Source of the DNA: Cytobacillus sp. FSL H8-0458
GTDB taxonomy: Bacteria; Bacillota; Bacilli; Bacillales; Cytobacillaceae
NCBI RefSeq assembly: GCF_038002165.1
Contig: NZ_JBBOBR010000001.1
Span: 558,001-622,000, forward strand
Length of the DNA stretch: 64,000 nt
Direction of reading: 5' to 3'
Numbering within the stretch: position 1 is the first letter of the stretch; each line of letters begins with the position of its first letter. Below are positions 27,118-35,946 of the stretch, piece by piece. The notes beneath the pieces are model-generated. The model did no database searches. It was given only the letters and a program-made list of their open reading frames with translations, and was not told the origin of the DNA. A program made the translations under genes and the position numbers.

Positions 27118-27151
27118 AAAGGCTGAAAGATAAAACTTTTAGCCTTTTTTT
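27118..27151 (+). terminator. Terminator between folE and mtrB
   Basis: AAAGGCTGAAAG pairs with CTTTTAGCCTTT (one G-U) with a 6-nt loop and a T-run. Confidence 0.9.
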
Positions 27152-27193
27152 GTAAATAATTATCAATCATACATTAAGCAAAGGATGGTATGA

Positions 27194-27430
27194 ATGGAAA
27201 AGAAAAATCAATCAGGAAATGATTATATTGTTATTAAAGCCAAAGAAGACGGTGTTAATGTCATAGGGTTAACAAGAGGTTCTGATACAAGATTCCACCA
27301 TTCAGAAAAACTCGACCAGGGAGAAGTAATGATTGCGCAATTTACGGAGCATACTTCTGCGATTAAAATCAGGGGGAATGCAAGGATTATGACAAGCTAT
27401 GGAGAACTCGAAAGTGAGGCTAAGAAATAG
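27194..27430 (+). CDS. mtrB: Tryptophan RNA-binding attenuation protein TRAP (MtrB)
   Basis: A 78-residue beta-sheet protein that assembles as an 11-mer ring, binds tryptophan and then wraps RNAs carrying spaced GAG/UAG triplets to attenuate trp genes. The tryptophan-binding loops (GDxTRF-like [11 protein letters not shown] and [14 protein letters not shown]) and the RNA-binding KIRG/KK positions are present. The window contains no trp biosynthetic genes, so its targets are elsewhere. Ribosome site AAGGATGG is moderate. Confidence 0.95.
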   Translation: MEKKNQSGNDYIVIKAKEDGVNVIGLTRGSDTRFHHSEKLDQGEVMIAQFTEHTSAIKIRGNARIMTSYGELESEAKK

Positions 27431-27476
27431 CTTTCCCCTTGAATCGAAGGGCAGAATATTTTCATAAGATAATGTC

Positions 27477-27506
27477 CTGACATGATCCTGTCATTTATGA
27501 TATAAT
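27477..27506 (+). promoter_or_regulatory. Sigma-A-like promoter upstream of hepS
   Basis: CTGACA (27477-27482), 18-bp spacer, TATAAT (27501-27506). It lies 35-40 bp ahead of a terminator-like hairpin and about 205 bp ahead of the hepS start. Confidence 0.5.
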
Positions 27507-27543
27507 TGTCTCTGCTTGATTAATTCTCTTGAATACAAGATAC

Positions 27544-27577
27544 CGGGTAAAAGGCTTTTTTTGCCCGTTTTATATTT
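27544..27577 (+). terminator. Terminator or attenuator hairpin in the hepS leader
   Basis: CGGGTAAAA (27544-27552) pairs with TTTTGCCCG (27559-27567, one G-U) around a 6-nt loop, followed by TTTTATATTT. It may simply end mtrB, or attenuate transcripts from the promoter just upstream. Confidence 0.6.
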
Positions 27578-27711
27578 AATAGGAAACATTGAATTGGCTA
27601 AAAATAGATAAGAATGTGAAAAACGTTTTGTATCCGTTCTCTTTGTCGCAGTATTCACATGGAGAAATAGCGGTTGGGAAAAGAAAATTAAGGGGAAACA
27701 AGGGTGATGGC

Positions 27712-28521
27712 ATGCATGATGTGAAGATTAAATTAGCAGATGTGAAAGAACAGATTGAAAAAAAAGTTAACCACCCTTATCTGCTCAGGTATATTGATTC
27801 ACCTGTTATTGATGAAGACAAGCTTTTGCTTTTTATCTCTTTACTCGATGATGTGGAGATACCTGACTCAAAAGCAGAAAAATATGCAGTAACTGCAATG
27901 CTTATCCAAATCGCCCTTGATACCCATGAACTTGTTAAGAACGATGAATCTGAAGACAAAGGTCTTAAACATAGACAGCTTACTGTCCTTGCAGGTGTTT
28001 ATTACAGCGGATTATATTACAAGATTCTCGCAGCTTTTGATGATATCAAAATGATCAGAGCCTTCGCAGATGGAATCAAAGATGTAAATGAGCATAAAAT
28101 TTCCCTATATCAAAAATCTCCAGAAGCGGTCGACAGTCTGATGAATTCGGTCAGGAAAATAGAGGCGGCACTTTTTGAAAAGCTGGCTGATGCATTCAGC
28201 AAAGCAGCATGGAAAGACGTAATATCCAATCTTTTATTCATTAAGCGTCTGATTATGGAGAAGCAGCAGTTCATGAAGGAAGGCACCTCAGTTGTTTTTG
28301 AAGCGCTTAAAAAACTGACCTTCCCAAAAGTGAAAGAAATGTCTGCTGAGCAGCGGAAATATCTGATTCTCATTTGCGACAGGTATATTGATTTTTCAAG
28401 GAATATTGTCGATCAATCACTGCTGAAATTCCCTATGGCAAATGAATTTTTAGAGCAGCGTATTCACTGCATTTTCAATAATAATCAGTCTGTGGCTAAA
28501 ACTTTTGTGGAAGAAGGATAA
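27712..28521 (+). CDS. hepS: Heptaprenyl diphosphate synthase component I (HepS)
   Basis: The non-catalytic small subunit that pairs with HepT to make the C35 side chain of menaquinone-7. About 269 residues, mostly helical, with NHPYLLRYIDSPVIDEDKL near the start, GVYYSGLYYKILA in the middle, as in the HepS/GerCA family. ATG 27712 follows AGGGTGA; the frame is open for 41 further codons upstream but those lack family character. Gene order hepS-menG-hepT is the classical gerC operon. Confidence 0.92.
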   Translation: MHDVKIKLADVKEQIEKKVNHPYLLRYIDSPVIDEDKLLLFISLLDDVEIPDSKAEKYAVTAMLIQIALDTHELVKNDESEDKGLKHRQLTVLAGVYYSGLYYKILAAFDDIKMIRAFADGIKDVNEHKISLYQKSPEAVDSLMNSVRKIEAALFEKLADAFSKAAWKDVISNLLFIKRLIMEKQQFMKEGTSVVFEALKKLTFPKVKEMSAEQRKYLILICDRYIDFSRNIVDQSLLKFPMANEFLEQRIHCIFNNNQSVAKTFVEEG

Positions 28522-28524
28522 AAT

Positions 28525-29226
28525 ATGCAGCAATCAAAAGAAGAACGTGTCCATAGCGTATTTGAGAAGATTTATGGCAACTACGATAAAATGAATTCGG
28601 TTATCAGCTTTCAGCAGCATTTAAGATGGCGAAAAGATACAATGAAAAAGATGAATGTTCAAAAAGGTGCAAAAGCTCTTGATGTATGCTGCGGTACAGC
28701 CGATTGGTCCATTGCGCTCGCTGAAGCCGTGGGTGATAACGGAAAAGTGACAGGCTTGGATTTCAGCAAAAATATGCTGAAAATCGGCGAGGATAAAATC
28801 AAGGATCGGAAATTGAAGCAAGTGGAGCTTGTGCATGGTAATGCAATGGAGCTTCCTTTTGCTGACAATTCCTTCGATTATGTTACAATCGGTTTTGGTC
28901 TGCGCAACGTTCCGGATTATCTGCAGGTGTTAAAAGAAATGCACCGTGTTGTAAAGCCAGGGGGTTTAGCAGTGTGTCTGGAGACTTCTCAGCCAACAAT
29001 GTTCGGATACAAGCAGGCATATTATTTCTACTTCCGTTTTATTATGCCTATGTTCGGAAAGCTTTTTGCCAAAAGCTTTAATGAATATTCCTGGCTGCAG
29101 GAATCAGCGAGAGACTTTCCCGGGATGAAAGAACTTGCAGGAATGTTCGAGGAAGCAGGCTTTAAAAACGTTACATTCAAGCCTTATAGCGGCGGAGTGG
29201 CTGCAGTACACATTGGAACGAAATAA
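28525..29226 (+). CDS. menG: Demethylmenaquinone methyltransferase (MenG/UbiE)
   Basis: SAM-dependent C-methylation of demethylmenaquinone, the last step of menaquinone synthesis. The 233-residue class I methyltransferase shows the SAM motif [14 protein letters not shown] (about 51-64) and the UbiE signatures [10 protein letters not shown] near the N-terminus and [13 protein letters not shown]. It begins 3 bp after hepS with GAAGGA as ribosome site. Confidence 0.96.
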   Translation: MQQSKEERVHSVFEKIYGNYDKMNSVISFQQHLRWRKDTMKKMNVQKGAKALDVCCGTADWSIALAEAVGDNGKVTGLDFSKNMLKIGEDKIKDRKLKQVELVHGNAMELPFADNSFDYVTIGFGLRNVPDYLQVLKEMHRVVKPGGLAVCLETSQPTMFGYKQAYYFYFRFIMPMFGKLFAKSFNEYSWLQESARDFPGMKELAGMFEEAGFKNVTFKPYSGGVAAVHIGTK

Positions 29227-29306
29227 AAATAATAACTTGTTCTGTATGTTTCTCATGGAAGATAGAGAATAGATCAGACGGGATCGATAAGCTGGGTGAG
29301 TAAGCA

Positions 29307-30269
29307 ATGAAATTGAAAATGATGTATTCATTTTTAAATTCAGATTTAAATGTTATAGAGAACGAGCTAGAGGAGACGATTAAAGCTGAGTCTCCTCTAT
29401 TGCATCAGGCTTCCCTGCATCTGCTGCAGGCCGGGGGGAAAAGAATCCGCCCAGTCTTCGTATTGCTGGCTGCAAAGTTCGGAGAATACGATATTGATAA
29501 AATTAAAAACGTAGCTGTATCACTGGAGCTTATCCATATGGCGTCGCTTGTCCATGATGATGTTATTGATGATGCAGAACTGCGCCGGGGACAGCCCACC
29601 ATTAAGGCAAAATGGGATAATAAGATTGCCATGTATACCGGTGATTATATCTTTGCGCGTGCGCTGGAATTGATAACAAATATCGAAAATCCGCATGCCC
29701 ATAAAATTCTCTCTCATACACTTGTAGAGCTGTGTATAGGTGAAATAGAGCAAATTAAAGATAAGTATAACTATGACCAGAATATCAGGACATATTTCCG
29801 GAGAATTAAAAGGAAAACAGCCATGCTGATTGCCGTGAGCTGTCAGCTTGGCGGAATTGCGGCTAATGTAGAGGAAGATATACATAAAAAACTTTTTAAA
29901 TTCGGCTATTATGTGGGAATGTCCTATCAGATCATTGACGATGTCCTTGATTTTGTCGGTACAGAAAAAGAACTTGGCAAGCCGGCAGGAGGAGATCTCC
30001 ATCAGGGAAACATTACGCTTCCTGCTTTATTCGCCATGGAGGATCCTAGCATCTCCGAACAAATCAAGAGAGTCCACGAAGGAACTGAACGAAGTGATAT
30101 AGAGAACATAATTGCCTCGGTCAAAGACTCCGGTGCTATTGAAAGATCTCTGCAAATTAGTGATAAATATCTGCAGAAAGCCTTAAGGGTTCTCGAAGAG
30201 CTGCCTCATTCCAGGTCCAAGAAGGCTTTGAGGGATATTGCAAAATTTATAGGAAAAAGAAAATTTTAA
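29307..30269 (+). CDS. hepT: Heptaprenyl diphosphate synthase component II (HepT)
   Basis: The catalytic subunit elongating allylic diphosphate to C35. The 320-residue prenyltransferase has the first Asp-rich motif in LVHDDVIDDAELRRG (about 89-103) and the second in YQIIDDVLDF (about 210-219), plus the GGKRIRP block. The start at 29307 gives MKLKMMYSFLN, matching the internal part of the B. subtilis start region. With HepS it supplies the tail used by MenG and the Qcr complex. Confidence 0.96.
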   Translation: MKLKMMYSFLNSDLNVIENELEETIKAESPLLHQASLHLLQAGGKRIRPVFVLLAAKFGEYDIDKIKNVAVSLELIHMASLVHDDVIDDAELRRGQPTIKAKWDNKIAMYTGDYIFARALELITNIENPHAHKILSHTLVELCIGEIEQIKDKYNYDQNIRTYFRRIKRKTAMLIAVSCQLGGIAANVEEDIHKKLFKFGYYVGMSYQIIDDVLDFVGTEKELGKPAGGDLHQGNITLPALFAMEDPSISEQIKRVHEGTERSDIENIIASVKDSGAIERSLQISDKYLQKALRVLEELPHSRSKKALRDIAKFIGKRKF

Positions 30270-30280
30270 TGTACTGTACT

Positions 30281-30314
30281 AATTGCCAGCATCCTGCCGG
30301 GTGCCGGCAATTTA
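30281..30314 (+). terminator. Possible terminator of the hepS-menG-hepT operon
   Basis: AATTGCCAGCATCC pairs with GGGTGCCGGCAATT with one mismatch; the following T-run is interrupted, so efficiency is uncertain. Confidence 0.55.
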
Positions 30315-30334
30315 TGTTTTTGTGAAATTAAAAT

Positions 30335-30348
30335 TAAAAGCGCTTTCA
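30335..30348. promoter_or_regulatory. Near-consensus cre upstream of ndk
   Basis: TAAAAGCGCTTTCA differs from the cre consensus TGWNANCGNTNWCA only at position 2 and has a palindromic AAAGCGCTTT core. It is about 100 bp before ndk. Confidence 0.35.
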
Positions 30349-30435
30349 AATTTCTGTTGCTAAATTTTCAAAGCAATGTTAATATTTTCGTGGATTAACA
30401 TTATAACTATACATAAGTTTTAGGAGTGGAATTCA

Positions 30436-30882
30436 ATGGAAAGAACTTTTTTAATGGTTAAACCAGACGGTGTACAGCGCAATTTAATCGGGGAAATCGT
30501 TTCCCGTTTCGAAAAGAAAGGCTTTCAGCTAGTAGGCGGCAAGCTAATGAGCATTAGCCAGGAACTTGCGGAAGAGCATTATGGAGAGCATAAAGAGCGT
30601 CCGTTCTTTGGAGAGCTTGTTGACTTTATTACATCCGGACCAGTTTTCGCAATGGTGTGGGAAGGCGAAAATGTTATCGCAACTGCTCGTCAGATGATGG
30701 GTTCAACAAATCCTAAAGATGCTGCTCCTGGAACAATCCGCGGAGATTTTGGCATTACAGTTGGAAAAAATGTAATCCATGGATCCGATTCACCTGTAAG
30801 TGCAGAACGTGAAATTGGCCTTTTCTTCAAAGAAGAAGAAAAAGTGGAATACAAAAAATTAATGAATGACTGGATTAACTAA
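30436..30882 (+). CDS. ndk: Nucleoside diphosphate kinase
   Basis: Transfers phosphate from ATP to nucleoside diphosphates via a phospho-histidine, here the His in [16 protein letters not shown] near residue 115. [21 protein letters not shown] is the standard N-terminus and 148 residues the usual length. TTTTAGGAGTGG precedes the ATG. It is a single-gene unit, with a near-cre operator about 100 bp upstream and a strong hairpin after it. Confidence 0.97.
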   Translation: MERTFLMVKPDGVQRNLIGEIVSRFEKKGFQLVGGKLMSISQELAEEHYGEHKERPFFGELVDFITSGPVFAMVWEGENVIATARQMMGSTNPKDAAPGTIRGDFGITVGKNVIHGSDSPVSAEREIGLFFKEEEKVEYKKLMNDWIN

Positions 30883-30888
30883 TATTCT

Positions 30889-30921
30889 AAAAAGTACTTG
30901 TCCATGACAAGTGCTTTTTTT
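30889..30921 (+). terminator. Terminator of ndk
   Basis: AAAAGTACTTGTC pairs with GACAAGTGCTTTT (one G-U), small loop, T-run. Confidence 0.92.
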
Positions 30922-31001
30922 GTAACCGAATTCATTACTTCAGCTGGAGGGTATAACGATAAATGACAAAAGCTCACCAGTAATATCAGAGGGGAAATAG
31001 A

Positions 31002-31775
31002 ATGGCTGACGATTATCAGGAATTTATTCAAAATATAAAAAGAAAAACAGGAATTGATCTTTCTCTCTACAAAGAAGCTCAAATGAAGAGAAGGCTCATG
31101 TCACTGTATGAGAAAAAAGGCTTTCAATCATTTGGAAGTTTTTTTAGCGCGATAGTCAAGGATAGAGAACTGCTGAATGATTTTTTGGATAGGATGACAA
31201 TAAATGTATCCGAATTTTACCGGAATGCACAAAGATGGGAGGTCCTCGAAAAAAACATCCTGCCTGGACTATTAGATCAAAATAAAAATCTGAAAATCTG
31301 GAGCGCGGCCTGTTCCACTGGTGAAGAGCCTTATACAATAGCCATGATTTTATCAAAAATGCTGCCAATGTCCCAAATCAAGATAACTGCAACAGATATT
31401 GATGAAAATGCCCTGGCAAGGGCGCGGATGGGTATTTACCCTGAGCGTTCGCTTAATGAAGTTCCTGACATGATGAGACAAAAGTTTTTTAAGCGGGAAG
31501 GAAGTTTCTATAAAATATCCGAGGATATAAAAAGGACAGTAACCTTTAAAAAGCAAAATCTCCTTTCAGATGATTTTGGCGGTCCGTATGATCTAATTGT
31601 ATGCAGGAACGTTCTCATATATTTTACAGAGGAAGCAAAGGATCAGCTTTATCATAAATTCAGCAGCGCATTAAGGAAAGATGGCATTTTTTTTGTTGGG
31701 AGCACTGAACAGATTTTTAATTCAGGCCGCTATCACCTGGCATCTGCTGAAACTTTCTTTTATAGAAAAGAATAA
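31002..31775 (+). CDS. cheR: Chemotaxis protein methyltransferase CheR
   Basis: A 257-residue SAM-dependent enzyme that methylates glutamates of chemoreceptors. The N-terminal helical domain (about 1-70) precedes the methyltransferase fold with SAACSTGEEPYTIAM (about 102-116) and LIVCRNVLIYF. ndk-cheR-aro order is conserved with B. subtilis. No other chemotaxis gene is in the window. It ends with a good hairpin. Confidence 0.95.
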   Translation: MADDYQEFIQNIKRKTGIDLSLYKEAQMKRRLMSLYEKKGFQSFGSFFSAIVKDRELLNDFLDRMTINVSEFYRNAQRWEVLEKNILPGLLDQNKNLKIWSAACSTGEEPYTIAMILSKMLPMSQIKITATDIDENALARARMGIYPERSLNEVPDMMRQKFFKREGSFYKISEDIKRTVTFKKQNLLSDDFGGPYDLIVCRNVLIYFTEEAKDQLYHKFSSALRKDGIFFVGSTEQIFNSGRYHLASAETFFYRKE

Positions 31776-31784
31776 TAACACTTG

Positions 31785-31815
31785 GAGGATGATTTCCAGT
31801 CATCCTCTTTTCTTT
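31785..31815 (+). terminator. Terminator of cheR
   Basis: GAGGATGA pairs with TCATCCTC (7-nt loop), followed by TTTTCTTTTG. Confidence 0.88.
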
Positions 31816-31976
31816 TGTTTTTTTAGTTTGGTAGTAAATAACTATTCGTGTTAAAATGGCTCCATTCATAAGAAGAAATAAAATATTATAGGAATTTTCA
31901 ATTTTATCTATTCTTATATTTAGCATTATGTTATATTGGTACATAATCCTTTAATGAGTTGAAGGGGGAAAGAGTT

Positions 31977-33149
31977 TTGAGATATCTTACATCTGGTGAA
32001 TCTCACGGACCGCAGCTGACCACTATAATAGAAGGGCTGCCAGCAGGAATGCCGCTCGTAGATTCAGATATAAATGAAGAGCTTGCCAGACGCCAGAAAG
32101 GCTATGGCAGGGGCAGAAGGATGCAAATTGAAAAAGATACTGTTCAAATAACAGCGGGAATCAGGCATGGATACACACTGGGATCCCCGGTAGCACTTGT
32201 TGTTGAGAATAATGATTGGAAGCACTGGACAAAAATTATGGGCCAGGATCCTCTTAATCCTGAGGATGAGGCTGAAATGAAAAGAAAAATATCCCGTCCC
32301 CGACCAGGCCATGCTGATTTAAATGGAGCCCTGAAATATGGGCACAGGGATATGAGAAATGTTTTAGAGCGATCTTCAGCCAGAGAAACCACAGTGAGAG
32401 TGGCTGCCGGTGCAGCTGCAAAAAAACTGCTTTCTCAGCTTGGTATTGAGATTGCAGCACATGTTATTGAAATTGGCGGGGTTGTTTCAGGCCAAAGAGA
32501 TTATTCTTCACTTAAGGAGTTAAAGGAAATTACCGAAGAATCGCCTGTTCGCTGTCTGGATCAGGCTGCTGCCCAAAAAATGATGGAAGCCATTGATGCC
32601 GCTAAGGAAAATGGCGATTCCATTGGCGGAATAGTGGAGGTTATTGTTGAAGGAATGCCTCCGGGAGTTGGAAGTTATGTACACTATGACCGAAAGCTTG
32701 ATTCGAAGCTTGCAGGTGCAATGGTGAGCATTAATGCTTTTAAAGGTGTGGAGTTTGGCATAGGTTTCGAGGCCGCAAGGAAGCCTGGAAGTGAAGTTCA
32801 TGATGAGATCGCTTGGGACCCGGATAAAGGCTATTACCGAAAAACGAACCGTCTTGGCGGCTTGGAAGGAGGCATGTCAACGGGAATGCCTATCGTCATC
32901 AGAGGAGTAATGAAGCCAATACCGACTCTCTATAAACCGCTGCAAAGTGTCGATATTGAAACAAAGGAACCCTTCTCAGCAAGCATAGAGCGTTCTGACA
33001 GCTGTGCAGTGCCGGCAGCTGCAGTTGTTGCAGAAAATGTGATTGCCTGGGAACTGGCTTCAGCCATCGTGGATCAGTTCTATTCTGACCGGTTTGAGAC
33101 ATTAAAAGCATCGGTTGAACAGCAAAGGCAATTTGCGAGGGAGTTTTAA
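31977..33149 (+). CDS. aroF: Chorismate synthase
   Basis: Makes chorismate from EPSP with reduced FMN, the last common step of aromatic synthesis. A 390-residue enzyme beginning [20 protein letters not shown]; further signatures are [13 protein letters not shown] and the C-terminal [13 protein letters not shown]. The TTG start at 31977 is chosen because AAGGGGGA lies 8 nt upstream; the TTG at 31959 overlaps that site. B. subtilis calls this gene aroF (aroC in E. coli). It overlaps aroB by one base. Confidence 0.96.
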   Translation: MRYLTSGESHGPQLTTIIEGLPAGMPLVDSDINEELARRQKGYGRGRRMQIEKDTVQITAGIRHGYTLGSPVALVVENNDWKHWTKIMGQDPLNPEDEAEMKRKISRPRPGHADLNGALKYGHRDMRNVLERSSARETTVRVAAGAAAKKLLSQLGIEIAAHVIEIGGVVSGQRDYSSLKELKEITEESPVRCLDQAAAQKMMEAIDAAKENGDSIGGIVEVIVEGMPPGVGSYVHYDRKLDSKLAGAMVSINAFKGVEFGIGFEAARKPGSEVHDEIAWDPDKGYYRKTNRLGGLEGGMSTGMPIVIRGVMKPIPTLYKPLQSVDIETKEPFSASIERSDSCAVPAAAVVAENVIAWELASAIVDQFYSDRFETLKASVEQQRQFAREF

Positions 33150-34225
33150 TGAAAAGTATTTTAATCAAAACACCTGACAGGGCCTATCCGGTTTATATAG
33201 GGACTGGAGCAATTGAGGGATTGGAATCATATATTAAAGATACTTTTCCGGCCTTGACGAATGTAATGATCATCACGGATGAAACGGTTCGGGATTTACA
33301 TCTGCCAGAGCTGGAAGCGTCACTTTCGGGGATGGAGGCAAAAGTCTGTACAGTGCCAAGCGGCGAGAAAGCCAAAACCTTTGAAGTTTACTACCAGTGC
33401 TTATCCTTTGCTCTGGAACATAAACTTGACCGAAAATCTCTTATCCTGGCGTTTGGCGGGGGAGCTGTCGGTGATTTGGCAGGTTTTGTGGCAGCCACAT
33501 TTATGAGGGGAATACCTTTCATTCAGATTCCTACTACCATACTGGCACATGATAGCGCTGTGGGAGGAAAAGTTGCCATCAACCATCCTTCAGGAAAAAA
33601 TATGGCAGGGTCTTTTTACCAGCCCCAGGCAGTATTTTATGACCTGGCGTTTCTTGACTCCCTGCCTCAAAAAGAGATGCGCTCAGGGTTTGCAGAAGTC
33701 ATAAAGCATAGCCTGATAGATGATATGACTTTTTATTTGAACCTTAAAAACAACATCCTTACCCTTGAGGGCCTTCCCTCTGATGAATTAAGTAAGATGC
33801 TTACAAAGGGAATAGAAATCAAGGGCAGGATCGTTGCAGAGGATGAAAAGGAAGCTGGCGTTCGGGCATTTCTGAATTTTGGCCATACCCTGGGCCATGC
33901 AATTGAAGCGGAGAAAGGCTATGGAGAATGGACACATGGCGAATCTGTTGCAGTAGGAATGCTATTTGCACTTCAATTAAGTAAAACACTGCTGGATCTT
34001 TGCTTTGATGTTAACGAATTCAAACGCTGGCTGGATCAGCTTGGCTACAAAACAGATCTCCCTGATGATTTATCACATTCAAAACTGCTTGAGCGGATGA
34101 AGCAGGATAAAAAATCAGAAGGCCAGAATGTCCGCTTTGTTCTTTTAGAGGAAGTCGGTAAGCCTGTCATATATCAGGTTTCTGATGACCTGATTTTGCG
34201 GGAGCTTGCTCTTTTTACAAAATAA
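33149..34225 (+). CDS. aroB: 3-dehydroquinate synthase
   Basis: NAD- and zinc-dependent cyclisation of DAHP to 3-dehydroquinate, second step of the shikimate path. 358 residues with FGGGAVGDLAGFVAATFMRG for NAD binding, PTTILAHDSAVGGKVAINHP, and the metal histidines in NFGHTLGHAIE and WTHGESVAVG. TAATG overlap with aroF suggests translational coupling. Confidence 0.96.
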   Translation: MKSILIKTPDRAYPVYIGTGAIEGLESYIKDTFPALTNVMIITDETVRDLHLPELEASLSGMEAKVCTVPSGEKAKTFEVYYQCLSFALEHKLDRKSLILAFGGGAVGDLAGFVAATFMRGIPFIQIPTTILAHDSAVGGKVAINHPSGKNMAGSFYQPQAVFYDLAFLDSLPQKEMRSGFAEVIKHSLIDDMTFYLNLKNNILTLEGLPSDELSKMLTKGIEIKGRIVAEDEKEAGVRAFLNFGHTLGHAIEAEKGYGEWTHGESVAVGMLFALQLSKTLLDLCFDVNEFKRWLDQLGYKTDLPDDLSHSKLLERMKQDKKSEGQNVRFVLLEEVGKPVIYQVSDDLILRELALFTK

Positions 34226-34289
34226 ATAGGCTTGACTATATGACTAAGAGATAAAAAGGCTGACAAATCAGCTTAGGGAGGTGCTGCAA

Positions 34290-34664
34290 ATGATCCGAGG
34301 GGTGAGGGGAGCCGTCACCGTAGATAAGAATTGTGAAGCTGAGATATTAGAAGCGACTGAGCTGCTGATCAGGCAAATGATTCGGGAGAATAATATTGTA
34401 TCTGAGGATGTAGCTTCTGTCTTTATATCCGTTACGGAAGAATTAACAGCAGCCTTTCCCGCAAAGGCGATGCGTTCAATTGAGGGCTGGACATATGTTC
34501 CTGTCATGTGTATGAACGAAATACCTGTTGAAGGATCACTCCCTAATTGTATCCGGGTTATGATGCATGTGAATACAGAAGCACCTCAGCAGAATATCCG
34601 CCATATTTATTTGCGTGGAGCCATCAAGCTTCGGCCAGATCTAAACACCGCGAACTCTCCTTAA
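34290..34664 (+). CDS. aroH: Chorismate mutase AroH (monofunctional)
   Basis: Converts chorismate to prephenate. A 124-residue trimeric AroH-type mutase starting MIRGVRGAVTV, with the active-site Arg7 in that segment and the C-terminal RHIYLRGAIKLRPDL. AGGGAGG at 34275-34281 sets ATG 34290; a 7-bp GGCTGA/TCAGCT hairpin lies just ahead of it. The stop codon is inside the loop of a terminator-like hairpin. Confidence 0.95.
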   Translation: MIRGVRGAVTVDKNCEAEILEATELLIRQMIRENNIVSEDVASVFISVTEELTAAFPAKAMRSIEGWTYVPVMCMNEIPVEGSLPNCIRVMMHVNTEAPQQNIRHIYLRGAIKLRPDLNTANSP

Positions 34665-34676
34665 TGGAGAGTTTTG
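34653..34676 (+). terminator. Terminator-like hairpin overlapping the aroH stop
   Basis: AACTCTCC (34653-34660) pairs with GGAGAGTT (34666-34673); the T-run is short (TTTT). The aroH stop TAA lies in the loop. Confidence 0.65.
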
Positions 34677-34751
34677 TGATAATATAGGAGCAGATCAACA
34701 ACGCTTTAATACGATAATTAGTGAAAGCGATAAAAAAAGAGGTGGATTTGA

Positions 34752-35852
34752 ATGAAATGGAAGGAACAGCTGTTGAATTTAACTCCTTACCAGCCGGGAA
34801 AATCAATTGATCAAGTAAAAAAGGAATATGGACTGGATCAAATAGTTAAGCTTGCTTCAAATGAAAATCCTTTTGGATGCTCTGAAAAAGTTCTTTTTAC
34901 GATGAATCAGTCGCCATCATTTTTTGCCCTGTATCCCGATGGTTATGCTTCTGAGCTGCGGTCGGTTTTGGCTGGGCACTTAAGCATACAGGAAAATCAG
35001 CTGATTTTTGGCAATGGCTCGGATGAAATTATTCAAATGATTTCCAGAGCTTTATTAAGTCCGGAAACCAATACTGTTATGGCGGCGCCAACATTTCCGC
35101 AATATAGGCATAATGCTGTGGTAGAAGGTGCGGAAACCAGGGAAATTCCACTGGTTGAAGGAGAGCATGATCTTGATGGAATGCTGGCTGCCATCGATGA
35201 AAAAACAGCTGTTGTTTGGGTGTGCAGTCCAAACAATCCGACAGGGAACTATATTAATGAGTCTGCATTGCTTTCATTCCTGAAAAAGGTGCCTCAAGAT
35301 GTATTGGTTGTCCTTGATGAAGCTTATTATGAATATGTTACAGCAGAGGATTACTGCAATACATTGGATTTAATCCGGAATTACGAAAATTTGATTGTCC
35401 TGCGTACATTCTCGAAAATTTATGGCTTAGCAAGCCTTCGGGTAGGCTATGGAATTGCAAATCCTCAAACGATCAAAGCCCTCGAACCGGTTAGAGAGCC
35501 GTTTAATGTAAATAAGTTTGCTCAGGCTGCCGCTGCTGCAGCCATAGGGGACCAGAATTTCATTGAAGAGTGCAGACTGAAAAATCGCGAAGGGCTGGAA
35601 CAATTCTATGCTTTCTGTGAAAAGCATGGACTGGGTTATTACCCTTCACAGGGAAATTTCATATTAATCAATTTTAATGCCGATTCAGATGAGGTGTTTC
35701 AATTTTTGCTTGAAAAAGGGTATATCGTCCGGTCCGGCAAGGCACTTGGCTTCCAGGGCTATGTCCGTGTCACGGTAGGTTCTAAGGAACAGAATGATGG
35801 GGTGCTAGCCGCAATGGATCAATATCTTGCAAAGCAGGCTGCAGCATTGTAG
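34752..35852 (+). CDS. hisC: Histidinol-phosphate / aromatic aminotransferase HisC
   Basis: A 366-residue PLP enzyme of class II. In Bacillus HisC also transaminates phenylpyruvate and hydroxyphenylpyruvate, which explains its place in the aro block. The PLP lysine is in [16 protein letters not shown] (near residue 222), and SNENPFG, SPNNPTG and LDEAYYEY are visible. Start at ATG 34752 after AAGAGGTGG. In B. subtilis trpEDCFBA lies between aroH and hisC; here only 87 bp separate them. Confidence 0.95.
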   Translation: MKWKEQLLNLTPYQPGKSIDQVKKEYGLDQIVKLASNENPFGCSEKVLFTMNQSPSFFALYPDGYASELRSVLAGHLSIQENQLIFGNGSDEIIQMISRALLSPETNTVMAAPTFPQYRHNAVVEGAETREIPLVEGEHDLDGMLAAIDEKTAVVWVCSPNNPTGNYINESALLSFLKKVPQDVLVVLDEAYYEYVTAEDYCNTLDLIRNYENLIVLRTFSKIYGLASLRVGYGIANPQTIKALEPVREPFNVNKFAQAAAAAAIGDQNFIEECRLKNREGLEQFYAFCEKHGLGYYPSQGNFILINFNADSDEVFQFLLEKGYIVRSGKALGFQGYVRVTVGSKEQNDGVLAAMDQYLAKQAAAL

Positions 35853-35893
35853 GCAATTTTTTTGGAGCAGTATTAAATACTTTTTTGATATTC

Positions 35894-35931
35894 ATTCAGA
35901 GGCATAATAATGCCTCTGAATTATTTTTAAT
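35894..35931 (+). terminator. Terminator between hisC and tyrA
   Basis: A perfect 12-bp stem (ATTCAGAGGCAT / ATGCCTCTGAAT), loop AATA, followed by TATTTTTAAT. Confidence 0.88.
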
Positions 35932-35946
35932 AAAGGCGGTGAGAGG

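Noticed and set aside
27589-27711. 41-codon N-terminal extension of HepS
   Set aside because: It has no good ribosome site, starts next to the attenuator-like hairpin, and HepS homologues begin at the MHDVKIKLA region.
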